A stretch of DNA of 64,000 bases from JANQPX01 sp039197065 (GCA_039197065.1 JBCCUL010000033.1:41215-105214), one strand, 5' to 3'. Positions 8,849-17,891 are shown, numbered from the stretch's first letter. Program-made: numbers and translations. Notes: generated from the sequence alone by a model not told the origin.

Positions 8849-9083
8849 GAATCGACTCCCATTGTGCGCAGGCGACTGCCAGATGCTCGATCAAATATCT
8901 CTCAATTTGGTTAAGCCGACCTGGCTTGAACCCGTAAATCTCACGCAACTTCAGCGGCCCTTTAGGGCAATGAAGATGTCAGACCGACTCACACCCCGCT
9001 CCGATCACATGTATAGGAGTGGGACGATGATCGTTCGGATAGATCACAAACCTTAAGTTCCAAGCGCATGCCATCGTCGGCAT
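8841..9083 (-). pseudogene. DUF4160 protein with in-frame stop
   Basis: Starting at ATG 9083 on the minus strand, one frame of 80 codons reads as a complete DUF4160 protein: MPTMACAW, RFVIYPNDHRPTPIHVIGAG, then HLHCPKGPLKLREIYGF, LNQIERYLIEHLAVACAQWESIHG and the stop at 8841-8843. Codon 35 (8979-8981) is TGA, between ESV and HLHC, where relatives have a coding residue. The gene is therefore interrupted by one nonsense codon. Its end overlaps the DUF2442 start, the normal arrangement of this gene pair. Confidence 0.75.
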
Positions 9084-9425
9084 GCTTCCATATGGCGTAT
9101 TTTCTGAGAAAAACCCAAGCGCTTAGGTTATTGAATCATCTAATCAGTTCGAATGATGGCTTAAAGAAGCCACTTCTGCGCAACGCGGTTTGGTGCAAAA
9201 AGCTCGCTAAGCGTTTGTTTTATTGCAGCTGCATGAAGCGCAGCAAAGCACCGCTAGCGAGTTAATGAAAGATCAGAGGCTACAGAAACTCAATCCTTAA
9301 AAAATCGCATGCATTACGGCAGATCTGCCGAATCCCAAGAATCAGGATGGTTCGGGTTAAATCCTTCGAATGCTACCCCAGCTAAGAATGCCAGAGCCCC
9401 GAATTCTCTAACTTATTGTAAAAAT
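9084..9425. other. Intergenic, island side of tRNA-Arg
   Basis: No gene is recognised in these 340 bases. This is the sequence just past the 3' end of tRNA-Arg, where an integrase gene or attachment repeat would be expected for an integrated element. Neither an integrase frame nor an obvious second copy of the tRNA 3' end was found by eye. Confidence 0.5.
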
Positions 9426-9502
9426 TGGCGCGCACGCCAGGATTCGAACCTGGGACCTCTTGCTCCGGAGGCAAGCGCTCTATCCAGCTGAGCTACGCGC
9501 GC
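9426..9502 (-). tRNA. tRNA-Arg(CCG)
   Basis: The minus strand folds into a complete cloverleaf. The acceptor stem pairs GCGCGCG with CGTGCGC with one G-T wobble. The D arm follows as GCTC...GAGC, the anticodon stem CTTGC/GCAAG encloses loop CTCCGGA (anticodon CCG), and the T arm is CCAGG-TTCGAAT-CCTGG. The discriminator is G and the 3' CCA is encoded. It reads CGG codons. Its 3' end faces the decayed accessory region, the usual geometry for island integration. Confidence 0.97.
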
Positions 9503-9670
9503 ATACAACCCGTTCTATAGCGTAGCTATTCGGCGGCGGGAAGAGGCCTTTCGGATCGGGACGCTTGATCTCTTGCCCTTCAATCGTCAATTAGTAACTG
9601 TCATGAACTTTATGGCGCGAAGGGGTCTTTCGGGGACGACTTTGGTCGCCTTGAACTTTTGGAGCCCATT

Positions 9671-10153
9671 GTGCCTGGACCGTCGTCGATCCTGTCATCT
9701 CTCGCAATCGCCCTTTTCCTTGCCGCCATGCCGGCCTCCGCCGCCAGCGTGATGTCAGCCGGAACGAACGTCGAACCGCCGGCATTTCCGATCAATCTCG
9801 CCGCTGATGGACCGGTGATTGAGCTGGTCACCCCGGAGAATGGCGGGATCTATACCTCGCCAATCGGCATCGAGATCGCCTTTGCCTCCAAGGACGGCGC
9901 CTCGATCGACCTGTCGACCCTCAAGGTCACCGTGGTCAGCACCACGGTTGCCGGCGTCTTCGAGCTGGACATCACCGAGGACATCATCGATTACGCCTCG
10001 GAGGAAGGTATCAAGGCGCCGAGCGCCGAAATTCCTGCGGGCGAACATGTGGTCACCGTCCAGGTCGCCGATTCCGAAAAACGTCTGGCGGAGCGCCAGC
10101 TCTCGATCACGGTGCGCGAAGAAAGCGTTCTTGAACGGCGCGCTAATCAATAG
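9671..10153 (+). CDS. Exported protein with Ig-like fold, unknown function
   Basis: About 160 residues. The start is taken at GTG 9671, preceded by GGAG at 9661-9664; a TTG at 9659 is an alternative. The N-terminus is a signal peptide (ILSSLAIALFLAAMPASAAS). The mature part has a beta-sandwich pattern: PVIELVTPENGGIYTSPIGI, then IDLSTLKVTVVSTTVAGVFELD, and AEIPAGEHVVTVQVADSEKR. This resembles bacterial Ig-like domains that bind or space extracellular proteins. No enzyme motif is present. It lies between tRNA-Arg and the TIR gene. Function is unknown. Confidence 0.7.
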   Translation: MPGPSSILSSLAIALFLAAMPASAASVMSAGTNVEPPAFPINLAADGPVIELVTPENGGIYTSPIGIEIAFASKDGASIDLSTLKVTVVSTTVAGVFELDITEDIIDYASEEGIKAPSAEIPAGEHVVTVQVADSEKRLAERQLSITVREESVLERRANQ

Positions 10154-10409
10154 AAATCGCCGACTATCCGTCGCTGGCCGCACCGTCAGCGCCCGAGCCT
10201 CCAATGGGTTGACCCTGTGAGATAAAGTCCAGCTGATGAAGCTCTACATGATGCGTTCCGCCGGTTCGTTTCGATGGAGGGGCGACAGCAAAAACAATCT
10301 CAAGTTGATAAATAAGAATCGGTCGACTATCACGAGTGGCTGACGATGATCATTCTGCGTTATGGTTTTGCTGCGTATCGGCGAAACCGGCGCGCCGAGG
10401 AGTGAGAGA

Positions 10410-11237
10410 TTGGTGGCCACGCCTAGTGTCGACGGTTCCGCGGTGCCGCAGGCATTTTTAAGTTATGCGCATACCGACGATAAGGGTTTGGATGGCGCCA
10501 TCAGTTGGCTGAAGAACGAGCTCGAAACCACTGTCCATCTCCTCACAGGCCGGCCGTTCACGATTTTTCAAGATCGAAATGACATTGAGTTTGGTCAGAA
10601 TTGGTCGATTTGCCTTGACGAAGCACTGGAGCAAGCCCGCTTTCTCATTCCGGTTCTGACACCGTCTTACTTCATGAGCGTTCATTGTCGAGACGAGGCT
10701 GAGAAGTTCATAAAGCTCGAGGCCAAGTCCGGGCGACATGATCTCATCTTGCCGATCTATCTGATCGAAGCCGAGGTCTTGGAACATCCGATGATGCGCG
10801 CTGCCGACAGTCTCGCCAAGCATCTCCATAAGCGGCAGCGAAGCGACTGGCGCGATCCGGAGATGCAGTGGCGAACCAATCCCAAGATCAAACAGAAAAT
10901 CATCAAGCTCGCCCAGCAGATCGACAAAGCGATGAAACGCACGGCTGCACCAGCCGAACGATCTCACTTGATGGCGCCGGTAAAGTCAGGGGAGGGATTG
11001 GATGCAAGCCAACCCGCTCCCGTCATCGAGCCGATCAAGCCATCGCTGACTTCAGAGCCTCCTTATGTCGGGAGCGATGCCTTTGTGAAGCACCCCCCCT
11101 CACAGAACCGGTTTCCTTTCGGGCCTGGCTCTAGGCATGGTGATCGTCGTCGGGGCAAGCCTCAGCACATGGTATTGGGTGTTGAAACCGGCGGCCGAAA
11201 ACCCGCCATCAACCGAACCTTCTTTAGCTGCAGGTGA
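10410..11237 (+). CDS. TIR-domain protein (N-terminal half of TIR-TM-FGE gene)
   Basis: A TIR domain fills residues 10-160: QAFLSYAHTDDKG forms strand A and the loop, FTIFQDRNDIEFGQNW the BB-loop region, FLIPVLTPSYFMS strand D, and CRDE (Cys93, Glu96) carries the Glu that is catalytic in TIR NADases. The start is TTG 10410 or GTG 10413, behind GAGGAG at 10397-10402; an in-frame ATG exists at 10362. A Pro-rich linker follows. At a run of seven C (11093-11099) the frame leaves the natural path and ends in unrelated Arg-rich residues. One base fewer would run straight into the membrane helix and FGE domain of the next entry, so the two are probably one gene. Confidence 0.85.
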   Translation: MVATPSVDGSAVPQAFLSYAHTDDKGLDGAISWLKNELETTVHLLTGRPFTIFQDRNDIEFGQNWSICLDEALEQARFLIPVLTPSYFMSVHCRDEAEKFIKLEAKSGRHDLILPIYLIEAEVLEHPMMRAADSLAKHLHKRQRSDWRDPEMQWRTNPKIKQKIIKLAQQIDKAMKRTAAPAERSHLMAPVKSGEGLDASQPAPVIEPIKPSLTSEPPYVGSDAFVKHPPSQNRFPFGPGSRHGDRRRGKPQHMVLGVETGGRKPAINRTFFSCR

Positions 11238-12132
11238 CGAATCAACGGCACTTGCAACCATCGACCAGCTGAAGAATCGTCTGGCATTTGCAGAACGGGA
11301 GCTCGCAGCGTCTGCCGAACTGGTGAAAGAGCCGGGCGCCGCATTCCGCGACTGCCTGGATTGCCCCAAAATGGTGATCGTACCGGCAGGGAACTTCATC
11401 ATGGGTTCAAAGGCGGGGATGGGTGAACGCGACGAGTTGCCCGCGCACACGGTCTCCATTGATCGAGATTTCGCCATCGGGGCCTATGAGGTGACCTTCG
11501 CCGAATGGAGTGCATGTGTTGCCGATGGCGGTTGCGAACACCAACCCAGCGATGAAGGTTGGGGGCAAGGCGATCCAAAAATTCGAGCACACCTGCCTGT
11601 CATCAACATCAATTGGTATGACGCTCAGGAATATGTTGCATGGCTCAGCAAGCGGACGGATCGGCGCTATCGTCTGCCGAGCGAGGCCGAGTGGGAATAT
11701 GTGGCCAGAGGCGGGGCCGACACCCGATATTTTTGGGGCGATGAGGCGATCGGATGCCGATACGCCAATGGTGCCGACATGACCTACAAACGTGTTTCAG
11801 AGGTATCCTCGCAGGCTGTCATGAAATGTGACGACGGCTTTGCTTACACCGCTCCCGTCGGGTCTTTCGAGCCGAACGGGTTTGGCATCTATGACACCGC
11901 CGGCAATGTCAGCGAATGGGTGGAAGATCACAAAAGCGACGATTATCAAAAAGTGCCGAACGACGGATCCGTTCACCTCGATCCCGGCAAGGACTACAAT
12001 CACCGTGCCATTCGAGGTGGCGATTGGTCGAAACGGCCGGAAAGTCTGCGTTCGGCAAACCGGTTGCAGAGCGAGCGCATGAGCAGAGAAAGCGTCAATG
12101 GCTTTCGCGTTGTCCGTGACCTGCGCGACTAG
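11137..12132 (+). CDS. FGE-sulfatase/SUMF1-like domain protein (C-terminal half of TIR-TM-FGE gene)
   Basis: This frame begins, when read upstream of its first ATG, with a membrane helix (TGFLSGLALGMVIVVGASLS) and a short helical stretch (IDQLKNRLAFAERELAASAE). A full FGE-sulfatase fold follows: MVIVPAGNFIMGS, HTVSIDRDFAIGAYEVT, YRLPSEAEWEYVARGG, GNVSEWVED and AIRGGDW...NGFRVVRD. The catalytic cysteines of true formylglycine-generating enzymes are not evident, so a binding or sensory role is more likely than catalysis. In the joined protein the TIR domain would be cytoplasmic and the FGE domain periplasmic. As it stands this half has no good ribosome site, which supports a frameshifted single gene. 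Confidence 0.82.
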   Translation: MVIVVGASLSTWYWVLKPAAENPPSTEPSLAAGDESTALATIDQLKNRLAFAERELAASAELVKEPGAAFRDCLDCPKMVIVPAGNFIMGSKAGMGERDELPAHTVSIDRDFAIGAYEVTFAEWSACVADGGCEHQPSDEGWGQGDPKIRAHLPVININWYDAQEYVAWLSKRTDRRYRLPSEAEWEYVARGGADTRYFWGDEAIGCRYANGADMTYKRVSEVSSQAVMKCDDGFAYTAPVGSFEPNGFGIYDTAGNVSEWVEDHKSDDYQKVPNDGSVHLDPGKDYNHRAIRGGDWSKRPESLRSANRLQSERMSRESVNGFRVVRDLRD

Positions 12133-12162
12133 ACGAGTTCACGATCCAACCCGCTCTCGTCA

Positions 12163-13209
12163 TCAGGTTTGAGCAGCCAGTCCGTTTCCTTTCTTCCCGT
12201 TCTCGACAATATGGGGCGACGCTGGAGCGGTCAGCCTGAGGAAAAGCTCTTCCAGATCCGCCTCCGCCGTCGCGAGATCGCGGATCTGAAGGCCTTCCCT
12301 GCGCACCGCATCCAGAAGTTCGCCGACGCGGGCCTGGCTTGGCCGGTACTGGATGTCCAGATGATGCGGATCGACCAGAACCGCACCCAGCGCCTTCAAC
12401 GCCTCGGGCAGGCGCGCCAACGGCTCGATCGTCGTCACCTTCAACGTCTTCTCGTCCAGCTTTTGAATCAATCCCCTGGTCTCGCCGCAGGCAACCAGCC
12501 GCCCCTGATCGATGATCGCGATCTCGTCGCACATCTCTTCGGCTTCTTCGAGGTAGTGGGTGGTTAGCACCACCGTGACGCCACGAGCGTTGAGCGCGCG
12601 CATGTGGCTCCAGAGACTGCGTCTCAAGTCGACATCGACGCCAGCGGTCGGCTCGTCGAGGATGACGACCGGCGGTTCGTGGATCAGCGCCTTCGCCACC
12701 AGGAGCCGGCGACGCATGCCGCCGGAAAGGCTGCGTGCATAGGCATCCGCCTTGTCGGCAAGCCCTACAGCCTCCAGCACCTCGTCGACGCGGCGCTCAG
12801 ATTTCGGCACGCCGTAGAGGCCGGCCTGGATATCCAGGGCCTCGCGCGGCGTGAAGAAGGCATCAAGGTTCAGTTCCTGCGGCACCACGCCGATCGAGCG
12901 CCGCGCGCGCCTCGGATTGACATCGATATCGAAATTCCAGATGCGCGCCGCCCCCTTGGTCTTCACCACCAGACCCGCAAGGATGTTAATCAGCGTGGAT
13001 TTGCCGGCGCCGTTCGGCCCGAGCAGGCCGAAAATCGAGCCTCGGCGGATGCTGAGATCGACGCCTTTCAGCGCCTCCTTCGGCGGCTGGCTCTTGCTGC
13101 CGGCATAGGTCTTGGCAAGGCCCGCGATCTCGATCGCCAGATCGGGCGTGCCGTAACGCGCGGCCACGTCATCACGTCTTTCTTCAGCAAGAACACCGGC
13201 ATCGCTCAT
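12163..13209 (-). CDS. ABC transporter ATP-binding protein
   Basis: This 348-residue ATPase has Walker A (GPNGAGKST), the Q-loop (VVPQELNLDAFFT), signature LSGGMRRRL, Walker B with catalytic Glu (VVILDEPTAGVD) and the switch His (TTHYLEEAEEM). The long C-terminal extension after the ATPase is typical of ABC-2 exporters of the drug or polysaccharide (DrrA/NatA/NodI-like) type. No permease gene is adjacent, so its membrane partner must be elsewhere. It starts 5 bases after the stop of the Gfo/Idh oxidoreductase gene and is likely co-transcribed with it. Confidence 0.92.
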   Translation of the reverse strand: MSDAGVLAEERRDDVAARYGTPDLAIEIAGLAKTYAGSKSQPPKEALKGVDLSIRRGSIFGLLGPNGAGKSTLINILAGLVVKTKGAARIWNFDIDVNPRRARRSIGVVPQELNLDAFFTPREALDIQAGLYGVPKSERRVDEVLEAVGLADKADAYARSLSGGMRRRLLVAKALIHEPPVVILDEPTAGVDVDLRRSLWSHMRALNARGVTVVLTTHYLEEAEEMCDEIAIIDQGRLVACGETRGLIQKLDEKTLKVTTIEPLARLPEALKALGAVLVDPHHLDIQYRPSQARVGELLDAVRREGLQIRDLATAEADLEELFLRLTAPASPHIVENGKKGNGLAAQT

Positions 13210-13214
13210 ATCGA

Positions 13215-14222
13215 TCAGCCCCGTATCTCTTCCCAGCCGCCACGCTCACCGGAGCGATAGAGTGCGTCGATCACCGCCATATTCTTCACGGCGTCCTCGA
13301 TCGGGAATTCGAGCTCGGCCTCGCCGCGCACGACGCGAGCGAAGTGCTCGCCCTGAAGCGTATATTGGTTAATGCCTTCGAACGTCATCTCCTCCGACGC
13401 CTGAAAGCCGCGATGGCTGCCATCGTCGATCAGGAGACGGGACGTCTCATGCTCGAGCGGCGTAAAGGGAATGTCGAGCTCCATCCGCCCCTCGGTGCCA
13501 AGGATCAGGACGCGCTGCTTTGCGGTCAGCTGGGTCGAGCAGACGAACTGCGCCTGCCCCTCGGGAAAATCCAGGATCGCCGATGCCAGGCGGTCGGTCT
13601 GAAAATCCGGATCCTGTTCGATCAGCGCCAGGGCGCGCACCGGCTCGTCCGCGAACAGATAGCGCGCGGTGACGATCGGATAGCAGCCGATGTCGTAAAT
13701 CCCGCCGCCGCCGATATCCGCCTGATTGCGCACATTGTCCGGGTCCCGATTCATATAGCTGAAGACGGCCTGAAGGGCACGAAGCCTGCCGATCCGTCCG
13801 CTCTGCAAGACTTTTCGCGCCTGCTGCCATTGGGGATGGTGGCGAACCATGAACGCCTCGGCGACCACGACGCCGGCCCGGTCACGCGCCTCGATCAGGG
13901 ATGCCGCCTCATCGGCGTCGAGCGCGATCGGCTTTTCACAAAGAATATGCTTGCCGGCATCAGCCGCCTTGATCGAGACCGGCACATGCAGGTGGTTGGG
14001 AAGCGGGTTGTAGACGGCTTCGATTTCGGGATCGGCGAGTAAGGCTTCATAGCTGCCATAAGCCTTGGGGATCCCGAGCTTCTTGGCGACGTCGCGGGCC
14101 TGGTCCAGATCACGAGACGCAATCGCCTCGATAGAAACGGCATTGCCCTTCTGCATCGCGGGTATGACCCGCTGAAGGCCGATCCTTGCCGTGCTGATAA
14201 CGCCGAACCTTACCGGCTGCAT
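13215..14222 (-). CDS. Gfo/Idh/MocA family oxidoreductase
   Basis: This 335-residue NAD(P)-dependent dehydrogenase has an N-terminal Rossmann fold (FGVISTARIGLQRVIPAMQ), the EKPIALDADEA motif whose Lys is catalytic, and a C-terminal alpha/beta domain (GGGIYDIGCYPI). Family members oxidise sugars, inositols or related cyclic compounds. The substrate cannot be predicted. It precedes the ABC ATPase gene on the same strand with a 5-base gap. Confidence 0.92.
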   Translation of the reverse strand: MQPVRFGVISTARIGLQRVIPAMQKGNAVSIEAIASRDLDQARDVAKKLGIPKAYGSYEALLADPEIEAVYNPLPNHLHVPVSIKAADAGKHILCEKPIALDADEAASLIEARDRAGVVVAEAFMVRHHPQWQQARKVLQSGRIGRLRALQAVFSYMNRDPDNVRNQADIGGGGIYDIGCYPIVTARYLFADEPVRALALIEQDPDFQTDRLASAILDFPEGQAQFVCSTQLTAKQRVLILGTEGRMELDIPFTPLEHETSRLLIDDGSHRGFQASEEMTFEGINQYTLQGEHFARVVRGEAELEFPIEDAVKNMAVIDALYRSGERGGWEEIRG

Positions 14223-14333
14223 GCATCCCTCCAGACTGATGAACCGTCAGTCTTAGAGGTGATCGCGCGCATTCGCCAGAGCGCCCGGGCGATCGATCCT
14301 GGCGCGTCGTCAAACCACTGAGGCGGACGAACT

Positions 14334-14948
14334 CTATGAAGAGTCGCGGCCTGAAAGGGTTTCGAAGATCACCAGACAAGCATTCTGCTTCTTGCCGTCC
14401 TCTTCTTTGGCAAGACCGATTGCGGTAGCCTGGGACGTACGCACCCGGCCCGGCGAGACATAGGTCGCGTTGAACCGCTCCTCCCGCGATCCCTCGTCGA
14501 AGATCCGGCGCCACATGGTGTTCATGCCGGGACCGCGAAGAATCATCAGATTGTCGAGCCTCTGTCCGAGCATCGCCTGCGGATCGATGTTCAGCCAGGC
14601 GACGAAGGCATGGTTGGCGCGCCTGACCTCGCGCTCGTTCGACAAGAGCAGACAAGGCATCGGACAGGCATCGAGAACCCGGGTCAGATCGGCGCTGTTG
14701 CCGGCAAGCCTGAGCTTTTCCAGATCCTGGTCGAGGCCCTGGGCGCGCAGCTGCGCATGAATCAGCGCAAAAGTGCGCAGCGTCGAGGCAAGGTTCGTGC
14801 GCTCGGGCGTCGCATCGGCGATGTCGTTCACCAGCCGCGAGACTCGTATCGAACGGCTGTCGGCGACCTCTTTCAGGTAATTCCAGAATTCCTGCTCCAG
14901 CTTGATCGAGGTGCGAACCTCGCCTACTCGCATGGTCTTCCGAATCAT
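14334..14948 (-). CDS. Ribbon-helix-helix protein with PAS-like domain
   Basis: From ATG 14948 (or 14933) the protein is about 204 residues. Residues 5-50 form a ribbon-helix-helix DNA-binding unit of the alphaproteobacterial aryl-sulfate-sulfotransferase-like RHH type (VRTSIKLEQEFWNYLKEVADSRS split as strand and helix, then VSRLVNDI). Residues 90-190 look like a PAS domain (VLDACPMPCLLLSNEREVRR, then FVAWLNIDPQAMLGQRLDNL). It is probably a cytoplasmic sensor-regulator. It is transcribed divergently from the RTX protein gene with 174 bases between, so that gene is a natural candidate target. Starts further upstream are possible but would add sequence without homology. Confidence 0.75.
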   Translation of the reverse strand: MIRKTMRVGEVRTSIKLEQEFWNYLKEVADSRSIRVSRLVNDIADATPERTNLASTLRTFALIHAQLRAQGLDQDLEKLRLAGNSADLTRVLDACPMPCLLLSNEREVRRANHAFVAWLNIDPQAMLGQRLDNLMILRGPGMNTMWRRIFDEGSREERFNATYVSPGRVRTSQATAIGLAKEEDGKKQNACLVIFETLSGRDSS

Positions 14949-15122
14949 AAGGCCAGCTGATCCATGATCACCCTCTGTACGTACTATGATACTGCATAAT
15001 CGCTTGCTTCGGAATTGTTCTGATAAACGACGTAAATTAAAATTTAGGTAACAAAACTCGCGTAAAAGAAACTTTGAGGAGACCGTCGGGGTTACCCTTA
15101 CGCCTTCTGCATGGAGTTCTTT

Positions 15123-17876
15123 ATGGCGAGAAACCTTGAAAATCCGGGCGTTGCCGATCATGAGGCGCAGCGCGACCAGGATCCCAACGCCTTCATTAAA
15201 AATGCGCAGCAGGGTGATGGTTCTTCGACGACGTCACCCACCTTCGGCGCCGAGGGCAACGCCTTTCTCGCAGCCGCAGACGACTGTGCCGTAACCGATC
15301 AGCAGACGGTGCTTCGCCTGCCGGTACTGCAAAACGATGCACGCGGTGAGGGTCAAGAGATCGAGATCGTCTCCGTCTCTCAACCGGCAAGCGGTCGCGC
15401 GTCGATCGCCCCGGACGGCACCATCAATTTCGCGCCTGACCAGCCGGGCCATCAGGAAATCAGTTACATCGTCAGTGACGCGGATGGCGTCACGACCGAG
15501 GCCAAGGCTCACGTGTTCGTCAATCCCGAAGGCGGGGCCATCGCTCAGCCGGTTCTTGACAGCGCCGATCCGACCAAGCTGTCCGAGGTGGCCAAGTCCT
15601 GTGTCGATGGCATGGCGCTCGATATCGCGAGGCTGGCCGGCGATCAGATCGTCGTCGAGTCACCCGAGCCCGGTCAGCGGGTCCAGGTTGCTGCGGCTCC
15701 CGGCCAGCAGATCGATATTCAGGACCCAGCCTTCATCCAGGCGAAATTTCTCAATGTCGACGGCGGCCTCTTGATGATCTCGGAAGACGGCCGGATGATC
15801 TTTCTCGACGGCTTCACAACAGCGTCGGCAGATGCCAACCCTGTCACCCTGTCGATCGGCGGCAGTAACCCGGTCCTCGGTGAAAGCGTCCTCGAATTTG
15901 CGCTGAACGCCGATGAGGTCACGCCCTCTCTGCAGACCGCAGAGGCCACGCTCGGGGACCTGGCCGAACTTCTGCAGCCGGCAGCCGGCCAGGCCCATGG
16001 AGGCGGCGCCGGTTTCTCACGTTTCGATCCCGGCAATATCGGCACCGGTCTCGATGAGATCGGCCCTCAAGCGCCGACCGCGCTCGGCTTCGCTTCGCCG
16101 GAGATCATCCTGGAGAGCCCGCTGGATTCCGAGCTGTCGCCGCTTGGCGACGACATTGCGACCATCGATCCGTTCATTCCGCGTGATCCCAACGACCCGA
16201 GCGATCCTGGAGGGCCGGGGGACCAGGCCAATCAAGCGCCGACGGTCAGCATCAGCGCGAACATCTCGGTGGAGATCGGCGAGGTTACCAATGGCGGCCA
16301 GACATTTGTCAGCGCGCGCCCCCTCCCCGACCTTGACGAGGGTCGGCCCGTCACCGGATCCGGCGTGAATGGTGTCGATAGCGGCAATCTCGTGATCGGC
16401 AATGGTGGCGATACCGCCATCATTTTCCGCGATGAGGTCGCTCTCTTCAAAAACAGTGTCGGCGTTTATCTGATCGGCGAAAACGGAGAAATGCTCGATC
16501 CCAAGCTCGCCTTTTTCGCCGTCGAGCATGCAGAGCCCTTCTTCGATGAGAACGGCGTTCAGCAGCACGCCTTCATTCGCCCCGGCGGTGGACCGCTTAG
16601 CCCTGGCGATCAGGTGCTCCTGAGCGAGCTCTATCCTGATCTCGATCTTGAGCCCGGCACCGAGTTCGGCGTGTTCTTGGTCGTGGATGGCGGCGGCACC
16701 GGACAGATCGAAGGCGACGAAACCTTCGCATTCCAGAACGCGGACGGCGATCCGGCGACCGTCTTCGACAGCGATCCGCCGACCTTTCTCGCCAATGGCG
16801 AACCAATCGACATCAACGTCTATCACGTGGTCGATACAGGCTCGCCAAACGGCGGCTCCAACGATCTCAACCCCAACGGCAAGGGGCAGGCCATCTCGGG
16901 GCTGGTTGACGAAGGCGCTGGCCTGACCATTGCTTTCGAGGATGTTGAACGCGGCCTCGGCGACGATGACTTCAACGACACGGTGATCGACGTTTTGCCG
17001 ATTCCGGACGCTGTCTCCAGCCTGCCCTTTGTCAATGTGGACATTGCGATCGACACGACGATCGACGACGTCGATGACGTCAATCTCACGCGTGCGGTCG
17101 TCGAAATCTCTAGCGGCGCCGAACCAGGCGACGTTCTCGAACTGACCTCCTCCCTGGAAGGCACCGGCATCACGCTGGTCGAGGACGGCAGCGCCGGACG
17201 GCTGGTGCTTGAAGGCACGGGCTCGATCGCTGACTACCAAGAAGCGCTCCGAGGTCTGCAGTTCGGCTTCGGCAGCGGCGACGGTGAACGGGAGATCAGC
17301 TTCCAAGTGGTCGACGAAGCCGGCAATGCCAGCAACACGGAGATCGTCACCATCAGCCCGACGGCGCTTACCGCTGATATCGGCACCGAAGGTGACGATA
17401 CCCTCGCTGGCGAAGACGGGGTTAACAATGCGATTGCCGGCCGTGGCGGCAATGACAGTCTTTTCGGCGACAGCGGCAACGACATCATCGATGGCGGTCT
17501 CGGCGATGATTTTCTCTTCGGCGATGCCGGTGATGACATTCTGATCGGCGGCCCCGGCGCCGATGTTATCAATGGCGGTGATGGCGCGGACGAGCATCGA
17601 TATTTCTCGATCACCGAGCGTGGCGATCGAATCGAAGGCTTCAACGCCGAAGAAGGCGACGTGCTGAACTTCGGCGACCTCCTTGGCAACGATGGCGGCC
17701 AGGGCAATGTCGAAGACTTCATTCGCTTCAACCAGGTCGGCAACAACATTGAAATCAGCATCGACGTCGACGGATCAGGCAGCGATTTCGCCTTCGTCCC
17801 CTACGTTACGCTGGTCGATCCGGTTGGCGTCACCTCCGTTGAAGAGGCGGCCAACAACGGCACCATCATCAGCTGA
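15123..17876 (+). CDS. Large RTX-type secreted protein with DUF4114-like domain
   Basis: About 917 acidic residues with no Sec signal. ATG 15123 is preferred because GGAG lies 6 bases upstream; ATG 15111 is in frame. In order: a cadherin-like beta domain (about 45-130, VLQNDARGEGQEIEIVSVS); a long low-complexity Asp/Pro/Gly part; a DUF4114-like domain (about 440-620, TEFGVFLVVDGGG and LTIAFEDVERGLGDDDFND, probable Ca site); another beta-sandwich; then four to five RTX nonapeptides (about 755-820, GGNDSLFGDSGNDIIDGGLG and following). RTX proteins leave the cell through a type I secretion system and fold on binding Ca2+. No T1SS genes are adjacent. It is probably an adhesin or matrix protein. 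A strong hairpin terminator follows. Confidence 0.88.
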   Translation: MARNLENPGVADHEAQRDQDPNAFIKNAQQGDGSSTTSPTFGAEGNAFLAAADDCAVTDQQTVLRLPVLQNDARGEGQEIEIVSVSQPASGRASIAPDGTINFAPDQPGHQEISYIVSDADGVTTEAKAHVFVNPEGGAIAQPVLDSADPTKLSEVAKSCVDGMALDIARLAGDQIVVESPEPGQRVQVAAAPGQQIDIQDPAFIQAKFLNVDGGLLMISEDGRMIFLDGFTTASADANPVTLSIGGSNPVLGESVLEFALNADEVTPSLQTAEATLGDLAELLQPAAGQAHGGGAGFSRFDPGNIGTGLDEIGPQAPTALGFASPEIILESPLDSELSPLGDDIATIDPFIPRDPNDPSDPGGPGDQANQAPTVSISANISVEIGEVTNGGQTFVSARPLPDLDEGRPVTGSGVNGVDSGNLVIGNGGDTAIIFRDEVALFKNSVGVYLIGENGEMLDPKLAFFAVEHAEPFFDENGVQQHAFIRPGGGPLSPGDQVLLSELYPDLDLEPGTEFGVFLVVDGGGTGQIEGDETFAFQNADGDPATVFDSDPPTFLANGEPIDINVYHVVDTGSPNGGSNDLNPNGKGQAISGLVDEGAGLTIAFEDVERGLGDDDFNDTVIDVLPIPDAVSSLPFVNVDIAIDTTIDDVDDVNLTRAVVEISSGAEPGDVLELTSSLEGTGITLVEDGSAGRLVLEGTGSIADYQEALRGLQFGFGSGDGEREISFQVVDEAGNASNTEIVTISPTALTADIGTEGDDTLAGEDGVNNAIAGRGGNDSLFGDSGNDIIDGGLGDDFLFGDAGDDILIGGPGADVINGGDGADEHRYFSITERGDRIEGFNAEEGDVLNFGDLLGNDGGQGNVEDFIRFNQVGNNIEISIDVDGSGSDFAFVPYVTLVDPVGVTSVEEAANNGTIIS

Positions 17877-17891
17877 CAGGATCGAAAAAGC

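Noticed and set aside
9309..9491. 60-codon frame with RQDSNLGPLAPEASALSS at the end
   Set aside because: This is a reading of the antisense of tRNA-Arg, a well-known annotation artefact.
16017..17597. 526-codon open frame on the minus strand
   Set aside because: It is antisense to the RTX gene; Asp-rich coding sequence leaves the opposite strand open. No homology-like motif is seen.
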